Below, piece after piece: positions 25,101-33,644 of a stretch of 45,365 nucleotides of DNA (positions are counted from its first letter, which is position 1; each line of letters opens with the position of its first letter). The DNA lies in assembly GCF_030654915.1 (NCBI RefSeq), contig NZ_JAURWM010000070.1, positions 1 to 45,365 of the forward strand, given 5' to 3'. Under the pieces are notes generated by a model. The model was given only the letters and a program-made list of their open reading frames with translations, made no database searches and was not told the DNA's origin. A program made the translations under genes and the position numbers. This DNA is from Phenylobacterium sp. GTDB lineage: Bacteria > Pseudomonadota > Alphaproteobacteria > Caulobacterales > Caulobacteraceae.

Positions 25101-26201
25101 ATGATCAGCAGGATTGAGGCGGCGCTTCGCCGAGGCACGCCGGTTAGGTTCGGAGACGTTTGGCGGGCGGGACTGGGCAGCCTGCTCGGCATCGCCGTGA
25201 CCGGCGTGCTGGCGCGGCTGTTCATGGGCGGCGACGCTCTGGCCGAGCCGTTGCTGGTCGCGCCGCTCGGCGCTTCGGCGGTGCTGTTGTTCGCTGTTCC
25301 CGCCAGCCCACTGACCCAGCCGAGAGCGGTGATCGGCGGCAGCATCCTGTCGGCCCTGGTCGGCGTGAGTTGCGCGAAGTTCGTGCCCGATCCGCTGTTG
25401 GCAGCCTCGCTCGCGGTGGCTGGCTCCATCGCGCTGATGTCGCTGCTGGGTTGCCTGCATCCGCCGGGTGGAGCGGTGGCCCTGACCTCGGTGATCGGCG
25501 GCGCGGCGGTGACCGATCTCGGATACGGTTTCGCCCTGGTCCCGGTCGGACTGGGCGCGGTGTTGCTGGTGGCCTGCGCCGTGGTGTTCAACACACTGGT
25601 CGGACGCTCCTACCCGCACCGCGTAAAGACGCCGGCCAGTCCGCATGCGACGGCCGACTCGATCCCGGACGAGCGTATCGGCTATCGGCCCGCCGACCTG
25701 GACAAGGCCCTGGCGCAGTATGGCGAATTGCTCGACGTCAGCCGCGAGGACCTGGACGCCCTGTTCCGCCAGGTCGAGCTTCAGACCCACAAGCGGCTGC
25801 ATTCGCAGATTCTCTGCGGAGAAATCATGTCGTGCGACGTCGTGACCCTCGACGCCCATCAGAGCGCCGAGAGCGCCCTGGCGTTCCTGCGCCAGCACGA
25901 CCTGAGGACCGCGCCGGTGATCGACGCCGAGCGGCGGGTGGTCGGTATGGCGCGGCGGGCCGAACTGCAGGCCGCGCGGGGCAGGCTGGTCGAAGCCGCG
26001 CTGGACCCCTTCGTCCACCGTGTCCGAGAGAAAACGCCTATCGAGGCCTTGCTGCCGCTGCTTTCCAGCGGTGCGGCGCACGAGGCGATGGTGGTGGATG
26101 AGAACCGGGTCCTGGTCGGGATCATCACCCAGACCGACCTGATCGCCGTGCTTTACCGCGCCCACATCGTCGAGGCCGTGGTGGCAGGCGGCGGCGCCTG
26201 A
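25101..26201 (+). CDS. HPP family membrane protein with C-terminal CBS domains
   Basis: A 366-residue protein with an N-terminal HPP domain of about four or five membrane helices (residues 20-165: LGSLLGIAVTGVLARLFMG, VLLFAVPASPLTQPRAVIGG, SLAVAGSIALMSLLGCLHPP, GAVLLVACAVVFNTLVG) and two CBS domains (about 235-360). The defining LHPPGGAVALTSVIGG is present. In the CBS pair, MSCDVVTLDAHQSAESALAF, LRTAPVIDAERRVVGMARR and MVVDENRVLVGIITQTDLIA are typical. HPP proteins are suspected anion channels or transporters (a plant member moves nitrite); CBS domains usually sense adenosyl nucleotides. No substrate can be assigned. Divergent from the sugar operon and 52 bases before maeB. Confidence 0.9.
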   Translation: MISRIEAALRRGTPVRFGDVWRAGLGSLLGIAVTGVLARLFMGGDALAEPLLVAPLGASAVLLFAVPASPLTQPRAVIGGSILSALVGVSCAKFVPDPLLAASLAVAGSIALMSLLGCLHPPGGAVALTSVIGGAAVTDLGYGFALVPVGLGAVLLVACAVVFNTLVGRSYPHRVKTPASPHATADSIPDERIGYRPADLDKALAQYGELLDVSREDLDALFRQVELQTHKRLHSQILCGEIMSCDVVTLDAHQSAESALAFLRQHDLRTAPVIDAERRVVGMARRAELQAARGRLVEAALDPFVHRVREKTPIEALLPLLSSGAAHEAMVVDENRVLVGIITQTDLIAVLYRAHIVEAVVAGGGA

Positions 26202-26253
26202 CCGGGGATAAACGGTCTCCAACCGACAATTCGACCGGCTTGCACTAGAAACA

Positions 26254-28596
26254 GTGTCCGACCCCGTCGTATCGAGAGGCGCGCGGCTGAAGCCGCCGCG
26301 CACGGGTAACTTATGGAAGGACCAGGCTTTGGATGACGCTCTACGGCGCGCGGCGCTCGCCTATCACGAGTTCGGACGACCGGGGAAGCTGAGCGTAGAG
26401 CCCACCAAGCCGATGGCGACCCAGCGTGATTTGGCGCTGGCCTACTCGCCGGGCGTCGCGGCGGCCTGCGAGGCGATCGTCGAGAACCCTGACATGGCCG
26501 AACGCTTGACGGCGCGGGGCAACCTAGTCGCGGTGATCACCAACGGCACGGCGGTGCTTGGCCTGGGCAATATCGGGCCGCTGGCCTCCAAGCCGGTGAT
26601 GGAGGGCAAGGCTGTCCTCTTCAAGAAGTTCGCCGGCATCGACGTGTTCGACCTGGAGGTGGACGCCACCGACCCGGCCCGCTTCATCGAGGTCGTCGCG
26701 GCCCTGGAGCCGACCTTCGGCGGCATCAATCTGGAAGACATCAAGGCGCCGGAGTGCTTCGCTATCGAGCGCGAGCTGCGTGCCCGGATGAAGATTCCGG
26801 TGTTCCATGACGATCAGCACGGCACGGCCATCGTCTGCGCCGCCGCGGTCCGCAACGCCCTGATGATCCAGGGCAAGAGCCTGGCCGATGTGAAGCTGGT
26901 CACCTCGGGCGCGGGCGCCGCGGCGCTGGCCTGCGTGGACCTGCTGGTCAGCATGGGCCTGCCGGCCGACAACGTGACCCTGACCGACATCAACGGCGTC
27001 GTGCACACGAACCGGGGCGACCTGACCCCGGAGCTGGCGCGCTACGCCCGGACCACCGACGCACGGCTATTGCCCGACGTGCTGGCGGGCGCCGACATCT
27101 TCCTGGGTCTCTCGGCGCCTCGGGTGCTGAAGAAGGAATGGCTGCCGCTGCTGGCCAAGAACCCGGTCATCATGGCGCTGGCCAATCCCGAGCCGGAAAT
27201 CCTGCCCGAGGACGTGATGGCGGTGCGGCCCGACGCCATCATGGCGACCGGCCGGTCCGACTATCCGAACCAGGTCAACAACGTCCTCTGCTTCCCGTTC
27301 ATCTTCAGGGGCGCGCTGGATGTCGGCGCCACCGAGATCAACGAGGCGATGAAGCGGGCCGCCGCCGAGGCCATCGCCAATCTCGCCCGCGTCGAGGCGA
27401 GCGAAGTGGTGGCGAGCGCCTATGCCGGCCAGGTCCCGCTGTTCGGCCGCGACTACGTGATCCCCAAGCCCTTCGATCCCCGGCTGATCCTGGAGATCGC
27501 GCCAGCGGTGGCCCAGGCGGCGATGGATTCCGGCGTCGCGCGCCGGCCGATCGCCGACTTCGAGGCCTATCGCCGCGAACTGGAGCAGTACGTCTATCGC
27601 TCCGGCCAGCTGATGCGGCCGGTGTTCACCCGCGCCCGCGAATGCAAGCGCCGCATCGCCTTCGCCGAGGGCGAGGACGAACGTGTGCTGCGCGCCGTGC
27701 AGACGGTGGTCGACGAGCAGTTGGCGCGCCCGGTGCTGGTGGGCCGGCGCGAGATCGTCGAGGCCAAGATCCGCGAGCTCGGCCTGCGGCTGACGCTCGA
27801 CCAGGACATCGAGGTGTTCGATCCCTTCACCGATCCGTCGGTGGCTGAGATGACCGCCGAGTACCGCGCTATTGTCGAGCGTCGGGGCACCCCGCCTGCG
27901 GCGGCGATGCGTCGGGTCACCAGCCGGCCGACCGTGACGGCGGCCATGCTGCTGCGCCGGGGAATGGTGGACGGCGCCCTGGTCGGCGGCAGCGGCGACT
28001 GGTGGCGGCACTTCACCTACGCCCTGCCGATCGTGCCGGCGCGACCTGGCGTGTCGCGGATCTCGGCCTTGTCGGGTGTGATCATGCCGAAGGGCGCGCT
28101 GTTCTTCTGCGACACCCACGTCAATGTCGATCCGACCGCCGAGCAGCTTGCGGAGGCCACCATCCTGGCCGCCGAGGCGGTGCGCGGCTTCGGAATCACG
28201 CCGAAGGTGGCGTTGCTCTCGCACTCCAGCTTCGGCTCGAGCAATTCTCCCTCGGCTCGCAAGATGCGCCAGGCCTTGGCCTATGTCCGCGATCTCGCGC
28301 CCCAACTCGAAATCGACGGCGAGATGCACGGCGACGCCGCGCTGAGCGGAGAGGTGCGGTCGCGCTATGTCTCGGACGGGGCCTTCGCGGGCGAGGCGAA
28401 CCTGTTGATCGCCCCGTCGCTGGACGCCGCGAACATCGCGCTCACCCTACTGAGCGCGGCGACCGACGGCCTGCAGGTTGGGCCGTTGCTGCTGGGCCTC
28501 GAGCGGCCGCTGCACGTCCTGAACCCCACGGCGACGGCGCGCGGGATCGTCAATATGACGGCGCTGGTCGCGACCCAGTCCATGGTCGAGGGCTAA
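26254..28596 (+). CDS. maeB: NADP-dependent malic enzyme with phosphotransacetylase-like domain
   Basis: A 780-residue two-domain malic enzyme (oxidative decarboxylation of malate to pyruvate). The malic domain is at about 30-450: [54 protein letters not shown] with its metal Asp, and [14 protein letters not shown] for NADP. The C-terminal domain (about 455-770) resembles phosphotransacetylase ([51 protein letters not shown]) and in MaeB enzymes is regulatory, binding acetyl-CoA, not catalytic. The start is a GTG at 26254, taken because a family-like N-terminus follows; the ribosome site is weak. A ten-bp hairpin follows the stop. Confidence 0.95.
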   Translation: MSDPVVSRGARLKPPRTGNLWKDQALDDALRRAALAYHEFGRPGKLSVEPTKPMATQRDLALAYSPGVAAACEAIVENPDMAERLTARGNLVAVITNGTAVLGLGNIGPLASKPVMEGKAVLFKKFAGIDVFDLEVDATDPARFIEVVAALEPTFGGINLEDIKAPECFAIERELRARMKIPVFHDDQHGTAIVCAAAVRNALMIQGKSLADVKLVTSGAGAAALACVDLLVSMGLPADNVTLTDINGVVHTNRGDLTPELARYARTTDARLLPDVLAGADIFLGLSAPRVLKKEWLPLLAKNPVIMALANPEPEILPEDVMAVRPDAIMATGRSDYPNQVNNVLCFPFIFRGALDVGATEINEAMKRAAAEAIANLARVEASEVVASAYAGQVPLFGRDYVIPKPFDPRLILEIAPAVAQAAMDSGVARRPIADFEAYRRELEQYVYRSGQLMRPVFTRARECKRRIAFAEGEDERVLRAVQTVVDEQLARPVLVGRREIVEAKIRELGLRLTLDQDIEVFDPFTDPSVAEMTAEYRAIVERRGTPPAAAMRRVTSRPTVTAAMLLRRGMVDGALVGGSGDWWRHFTYALPIVPARPGVSRISALSGVIMPKGALFFCDTHVNVDPTAEQLAEATILAAEAVRGFGITPKVALLSHSSFGSSNSPSARKMRQALAYVRDLAPQLEIDGEMHGDAALSGEVRSRYVSDGAFAGEANLLIAPSLDAANIALTLLSAATDGLQVGPLLLGLERPLHVLNPTATARGIVNMTALVATQSMVEG

Positions 28597-28602
28597 CGCC
28601 AG

Positions 28603-28632
28603 GGCAGGGGACGCCGGCTGGTGTCCCCTGCC
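28603..28632 (+). terminator. Hairpin after maeB
   Basis: A perfect ten-bp stem, GGCAGGGGAC at 28603-28612 with GTCCCCTGCC at 28623-28632, and a ten-base loop lies seven bases past the maeB stop. No T-run follows, so it may act as a 3'-end stabiliser or Rho-linked terminator. Confidence 0.5.
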
Positions 28633-28718
28633 ACCGGCCCGAACACGCCCATGTCGGTTTACCTAGGGCGCACAATGTCCGATGGGTAGGATCCGATCCT
28701 TCCGAAGGCCGAAGCACC

Positions 28719-28898
28719 ATGACCGATACCCCGGACAAACCCGAGCCGACGGAAGAAACGCCGATCCAGCGCGCCCTGCGCATGAAGAAGGCGAGCATCG
28801 AGGCCAAGCCGAAGCCGCCGCGCGGCGGACGCTTCCAACGCGAGCAGGCCGCGGCCGCTCAGTCATCTTCGAAGTCCAAGCCCTGGATGTCTCGCTAG
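28719..28898 (+). CDS. Conserved small basic protein, 59 residues
   Basis: A small protein, MTDTPDKPEPTEETPIQRAL, then RMKKASIEAKPKPPRGGRFQ and a tail ending SSSKSKPWMSR. It is low in complexity, acidic at the start and strongly basic afterwards, probably unstructured or nucleic-acid binding. I believe similar short proteins with a KPKPPRGG...KPWM ending are widespread in Caulobacterales, but I cannot verify this here. GAAGG at 28704-28708 lies ten bases upstream of the ATG. It lies 122 bases after maeB and is convergent with the aminotransferase gene, ten bases apart. Function unknown. Confidence 0.7.
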   Translation: MTDTPDKPEPTEETPIQRALRMKKASIEAKPKPPRGGRFQREQAAAAQSSSKSKPWMSR

Positions 28899-28907
28899 GG
28901 CCAGGCG

Positions 28908-30149
28908 TCAGGCTGGCGGGCTCTTCGGTAGCACCGCCAGCAGGCGGTCGATGTCGTTCATGTCGTTGAACACCGCCAGCGAGATCCGGAACCGGTTTTG
29001 CGACACCGTCATGCGGATGTCGGCCTTTTGCAGCAGGTCGCCCAGTTTCCGCCGGGCGTCCTTCAGCGCGAACCCTACCAATGCTGTCCGGGAACCCAGC
29101 GGCGTCAGCGGCTCGTAACCCCGCCGGCGCAGTTCGCTTTGCAGGGCGTCGGCCAGGGGCTGGCGCGCGGCCTGGAGGTTCGCCACCCCCAGTTGGTTGA
29201 TCCAGGTCAGGCTGTGGTCGAGTTGGACCACGCCGGTCCATGAGGTCGTGCCCATCCCGAACAGGCCGGTCGCATTGGATTGCGCGGTGGCGTCAACGAC
29301 GCTGTCGCCCGGCGGATCGTAGGGCAGGACGTGGCTCTGGAAACTGGCGACCTGGTGATAGCCCCACCAGGGCCTTGTGAGCTGGTCCTGGATCTCCTTG
29401 CGGACATAGAGAAAGCCCAGGCCGAAATCGCCCATCAGCCACTTGTAGGAAGACGAGGCGGCGAAATCGACGCCGGCCGCCCGCAGATTGGTGGGCGTTG
29501 AGCCGGCCGCGTGGACGATGTCGGCATAGACATAGGCGCCATGGGCGTGAGCCAGGTCGCAGACGCGCTTCAGGTCGTGTTCGAAGCCGTTGACGGTCGA
29601 GACCAGGCTGATCGCGACCAGCTTGGTCTTGTCATTCACCGCCGCCTCCATCTGGTCCATGTCGATGGCGCCCTCGGCGGTCATGGGCAGGGTCACGACA
29701 TCGACGCCGGCCTTGCCCAGTTCGCCGTAGGTGTAGAACGAGCCGAAGAAGTGCAGGGCGTCGGTGACGATCCGCCCGCCGGCTTGCGGAAAGCCCAGGG
29801 CCTGGAGGACCAGGTTCTCGCCCATGGTCGTGGACTGGATGAAGCACAACTCGTCGGGCTCGGCGCCGACCAGGGCGCCGAACTGGGCGAAGACGTTCTT
29901 TTCCTTGTCGTCCATGCTGTAATTCGGCGTCGTGCCGTCGCGGGTCTTGTAGCGGAGGTACTCCTCCAACGCCGCCCGCGCGCCGAGCGGCATCGGGTGG
30001 GTGGAGCCGGAGTCGAGATAGGTGAACGGCATCGCGGCGAAGGCGGCCTTGGCCGGCGATGCGCCGAGTTTTCGGGGCGCCGCGGCGGCCATGGCGATGG
30101 AGGGCGCGGCGGTCGCCGCCGCCACCAGGGCTCTGCGTGTGAAGGTCAT
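28908..30149 (-). CDS. Tat-exported class V aminotransferase, isopenicillin N epimerase-like
   Basis: A 413-residue PLP enzyme of aminotransferase class V. The ATG at 30149 gives a twin-arginine signal peptide (MTFTRRALVAAATAAPSIAM followed by AAAAPRK). The PLP lysine is Lys236 in ASSSYKWLMGDFGLGF; the cofactor Asp210 and His213 are in AYVYADIVHAAG. FIQSTTMGENLVLQALGF and TDALHFFGSFYTYGELG resemble the isopenicillin N epimerase/CefD-like subgroup. Proteins folded around cofactors use Tat, so a periplasmic PLP enzyme is consistent. The reaction is unknown: desulfurase, epimerase or lyase are possible. Stands alone, convergent with the small basic protein gene. Confidence 0.87.
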   Translation of the reverse strand: MTFTRRALVAAATAAPSIAMAAAAPRKLGASPAKAAFAAMPFTYLDSGSTHPMPLGARAALEEYLRYKTRDGTTPNYSMDDKEKNVFAQFGALVGAEPDELCFIQSTTMGENLVLQALGFPQAGGRIVTDALHFFGSFYTYGELGKAGVDVVTLPMTAEGAIDMDQMEAAVNDKTKLVAISLVSTVNGFEHDLKRVCDLAHAHGAYVYADIVHAAGSTPTNLRAAGVDFAASSSYKWLMGDFGLGFLYVRKEIQDQLTRPWWGYHQVASFQSHVLPYDPPGDSVVDATAQSNATGLFGMGTTSWTGVVQLDHSLTWINQLGVANLQAARQPLADALQSELRRRGYEPLTPLGSRTALVGFALKDARRKLGDLLQKADIRMTVSQNRFRISLAVFNDMNDIDRLLAVLPKSPPA

Positions 30150-30306
30150 GGGCGTTTCGGTTCGATCAGATTTCGGGGGCGTGGCGCCAGGCGCCAAGCC
30201 TATCGCCGCGCGGCCGCATTATCTTGTCGTTCTAACCCTGCGGGCCGCGCGCCCTTAGATAGCTTATTCAAGGCCCGCGAGGGCGTGATCCAGGAAGGGT
30301 GCGATT

Positions 30307-30561
30307 GTGAAGGCAAGGTTGGTCATCCTGTCCGTGGCGATGGCGCTCGGCGGGCTGCAGGCGCCTGGCGCGGCCTTCGCCCAGCGCGATCCCACCGGTA
30401 GGTGGGACGCGCGTGAATTTCCCCGCGAGCAGCGCGAGCAGCGCCTGCGCGCTTGCGCCGACTACAAGAAGGAAGTCCGTGAGAAGGCGATGACCACTTC
30501 CCCGGTCGTTCCTCGCGCCGCGCCGCCGGAACGACCGCCCTGTGGTCGCCTGAAGCCCTGA
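30307..30561 (+). CDS. Small secreted protein with RDPTGR motif
   Basis: An 84-residue unrecognised secreted protein. The GTG at 30307 follows a GGAAGGG site at 30293-30299 and gives a signal peptide (MKARLVILSVAMALGGLQ... cut after AFA). The mature part begins QRDPTGRWDARE, is highly charged, and holds two cysteines (50 and 79) that could form one disulfide. The proline-rich end (VVPRAAPPERPPCGRLKP) lacks structure. The next gene encodes another exported protein whose mature end begins QERDPTGRYDV. That shared motif suggests a common interaction or processing signal. Its partner is 129 bases downstream on the same strand. Confidence 0.65.
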   Translation: MKARLVILSVAMALGGLQAPGAAFAQRDPTGRWDAREFPREQREQRLRACADYKKEVREKAMTTSPVVPRAAPPERPPCGRLKP

Positions 30562-30690
30562 GCGCGCGGCGGCGATGGCGTTAGTTGTCGTGCAATCTGA
30601 GATTATCCGTTTCCCCGATATTCCCTTTGGTTGAGTATCGGCTGTCGCGGAGACTGCATTGGTCCGCGCGCCGCGATCAGGTGGGCGTAG

Positions 30691-31545
30691 ATGCGAATTT
30701 TCAAGCTTTCGGGTCTCTTCGTGGCGGGTCTGAGCGTTCCCGGCTGGAGCTTTGCTCAGGAGCGTGATCCGACCGGCCGCTACGATGTCCTGGAGCCCGC
30801 CGAGCATATCGAGGAGATGCTGGAGCCTGACGTCCGCGCCCTGACAGGCAGGCTCTTCACAGTCGATCTCTCATTGGCCGGGGCCTTTTCGACCAACGCC
30901 GGTCAGACCAGTTCGGCCCCGGTGAAGACCGGCGTCGCCACCCCCAGCGTCGCGATCCGAGCCGTGCCGGTCTCGCTTGGAACCTGGGAGGTGCGCGGCG
31001 GCTTGACCGCCGACGGCGACTATCTGACGGGCGACTACAACGATCGGTTCGGGGAGGGGCGCCTGGAGGCGCGGGGCTCAGCCGAGCGCAGCCTGGGCCC
31101 GGGCGACCTGAGGATCGGGTATCGAGTCCAGGGCGGCTTCTCGAACGACTTCGCTGAGCGTGCCTATACCCTGCAGGTCGGCAGCGTCGCCTATACCGCC
31201 AACATCCAGGCGTTGCGGGCCGAGGTGTCGGCCGAACACCAGGCTTCGGACGTGGCGAATCTTCGCCGGACCCGGGTCACGAGCCTTGTGGCCTATCGGC
31301 TCCCCGGGCAGCAGTTCGGACACGACATCACGCTCGGCGCCATGCTGCAGTTCTCCGACTTTCGGGCCGGCGACAATCGCAATCGCAACGATGTCAGCGC
31401 CCAGATCTCGCTGGGCGCGGCGAGGGCGTTCTCAAACGGGGTGTCGCTTGGCTGGTTCGCGGCGTTCACGCACCGTTTTTCGAACCGCGAGCAATCGCGT
31501 TTCACCGAATTCGATATCGGGCCGACGCTCAGCAAGACGTTCTGA
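30691..31545 (+). CDS. Putative outer-membrane beta-barrel protein with RDPTGR motif
   Basis: A 284-residue exported protein. A signal peptide (MRIFKLSGLFVAGLSVPGWS, cut after FA) is followed by QERDPTGRYDVLEP. Then come alternating amphipathic strands and tight turns typical of an outer-membrane barrel: VSLGTWEVRGGLTADGDYLT, LGPGDLRIGYRVQGGFSNDF, GHDITLGAMLQFSDFRAGDN, DVSAQISLGAARAFSNGVSL and GWFAAFTHRFSNREQ. The last residues, IGPTLSKTF, end in phenylalanine, the usual barrel-assembly signal. The ATG at 30691 has an AGGTGG site seven bases upstream. I do not recognise a family with known function. It may work with the small RDPTGR protein encoded just before it. Confidence 0.75.
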   Translation: MRIFKLSGLFVAGLSVPGWSFAQERDPTGRYDVLEPAEHIEEMLEPDVRALTGRLFTVDLSLAGAFSTNAGQTSSAPVKTGVATPSVAIRAVPVSLGTWEVRGGLTADGDYLTGDYNDRFGEGRLEARGSAERSLGPGDLRIGYRVQGGFSNDFAERAYTLQVGSVAYTANIQALRAEVSAEHQASDVANLRRTRVTSLVAYRLPGQQFGHDITLGAMLQFSDFRAGDNRNRNDVSAQISLGAARAFSNGVSLGWFAAFTHRFSNREQSRFTEFDIGPTLSKTF

Positions 31546-32697
<1,152 letters not shown>

Positions 32698-32766
32698 GGA
32701 AGGTCGCGGCCTGCGCGTCGAGGACGACAAAGGGCGCTGGCCGGAGACATGTATGTGGAAAGGGGA

Positions 32767-32786
32767 GGGGCGGTGTAGGCCGCCCC
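32767..32786. terminator. Hairpin between convergent genes
   Basis: A seven-bp stem (GGGGCGG at 32767-32773 with CCGCCCC at 32780-32786) lies directly next to the stop of the minus-strand ACT gene. On the minus strand it is followed by a pyrimidine-rich TCCCCTTTCC. It could end transcripts from both directions, but the T-content is low. Confidence 0.4.
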
Positions 32787-33311
32787 TTAGCCCGGTTTGG
32801 TGGGGGTGAGCGAGATATCGACCATGATCTCGGCCGAGATTTCCTCCAGCGCCGCTTGAACCGTCTCCGCCGCTAGCGTGGGCGGCAACCTCAAACGTGC
32901 GTCCATGTGGAATAGCGGGGCGCCCGAGTGGGGCTCGACGCTGATGCGCGTATCGAAGTCTTCGATGTTCGCGTCGAGACGGCTCAGCACCGCCGTGACC
33001 TGGTGAACGATCCCTGAGCGGTCCTGGCCGACCAGGCTGAACTGAACCGTAGCGCCCGCAGCTTGCGTTTCATCGATCGCCGGGGAGATCCGGACCTCAA
33101 GACCCTGAGAGTCGACCTCGCGTATCGCCGCGCGCAACGCATCAACGCTGTCGCTATCCAGTTCGATCAACACCGATCCGACATAGAGACCGCCAAGCCG
33201 GCTGAGATGGCTCTCAAGCCAGTTGCCGCCAGCCGAAAGGACCGCGGCCGCAAGCGCCTGGGTAAGGCCGGGCCGGTCGCTGCCGACGATGCTCAAGATC
33301 AAGGTGGCCAT
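32787..33311 (-). CDS. ACT-domain protein, glycine cleavage regulator GcvR-like
   Basis: A 174-residue protein made of two ACT domains. The first (about 2-80) opens with LILSIVGSDRPGLTQALAAA and the second (about 90-170) with VQFSLVGQDRSGIVHQVTAV; each has the DRPG/DRSG ligand-loop pattern. The layout matches GcvR, the E. coli antagonist of GcvA that responds to glycine. A GcvA-like LysR protein is encoded at 40341-41297, but there is no direct linkage, so a regulatory pairing is speculation. The start at 33311 has no strong ribosome site. The gene is convergent with nitronate monooxygenase. Confidence 0.83.
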   Translation of the reverse strand: MATLILSIVGSDRPGLTQALAAAVLSAGGNWLESHLSRLGGLYVGSVLIELDSDSVDALRAAIREVDSQGLEVRISPAIDETQAAGATVQFSLVGQDRSGIVHQVTAVLSRLDANIEDFDTRISVEPHSGAPLFHMDARLRLPPTLAAETVQAALEEISAEIMVDISLTPTKPG

Positions 33312-33644
33312 ATGCGACTTTCAAAAGGACCGACGAGGGCGGGCGGGGGCGCCATGATCGGCCATGGGTTGGTGCGTAGACAAGCAAGCATATCGCTTGC
33401 GCGGCGATCCTCGCCCGAATGATTTGAGTGAACGGGCCACGCGCTCGATCCGCCCGTCAATCCCCAGCCGGTGGCTAGGCGCCCGCGCCGCGATCAGCCT
33501 GGACTAGGCGCCGCACCTAACAGCCGTCGTTGTTGCCGAGCGCCTTCACCCTAAGGGTGCAACCATTTGCCCCAGGGACTCTTAGCTGAAGAGTGGAGGA
33601 TAAGGTCCTTCTCTGCAAACTATTGGGATTATTAGGTTACGAGA
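33312..33644. other. Gene-free region with three inverted repeats
   Basis: 333 bases without a gene, between the divergent ACT and GGDEF-EAL genes. It contains GCAAGC-ATATC-GCTTGC at 33384-33400, CACCCT-A-AGGGTG at 33547-33559 and ACTCTT-AGCTG-AAGAGT at 33578-33594. A GGAGGA that looks like a ribosome site follows at 33595-33600 but has no usable start codon at the right distance. The last 40 bases before the ATG at 33645 are AT-rich. I see no RNA gene. The repeats near the right edge could be operators or leader structure of the GGDEF-EAL gene. Confidence 0.5.

Noticed and set aside
27067..28329. Long antisense open frame opposite maeB
   Set aside because: Shadow of the MaeB coding frame, with typical His/Arg/Asp-rich nonsense composition.
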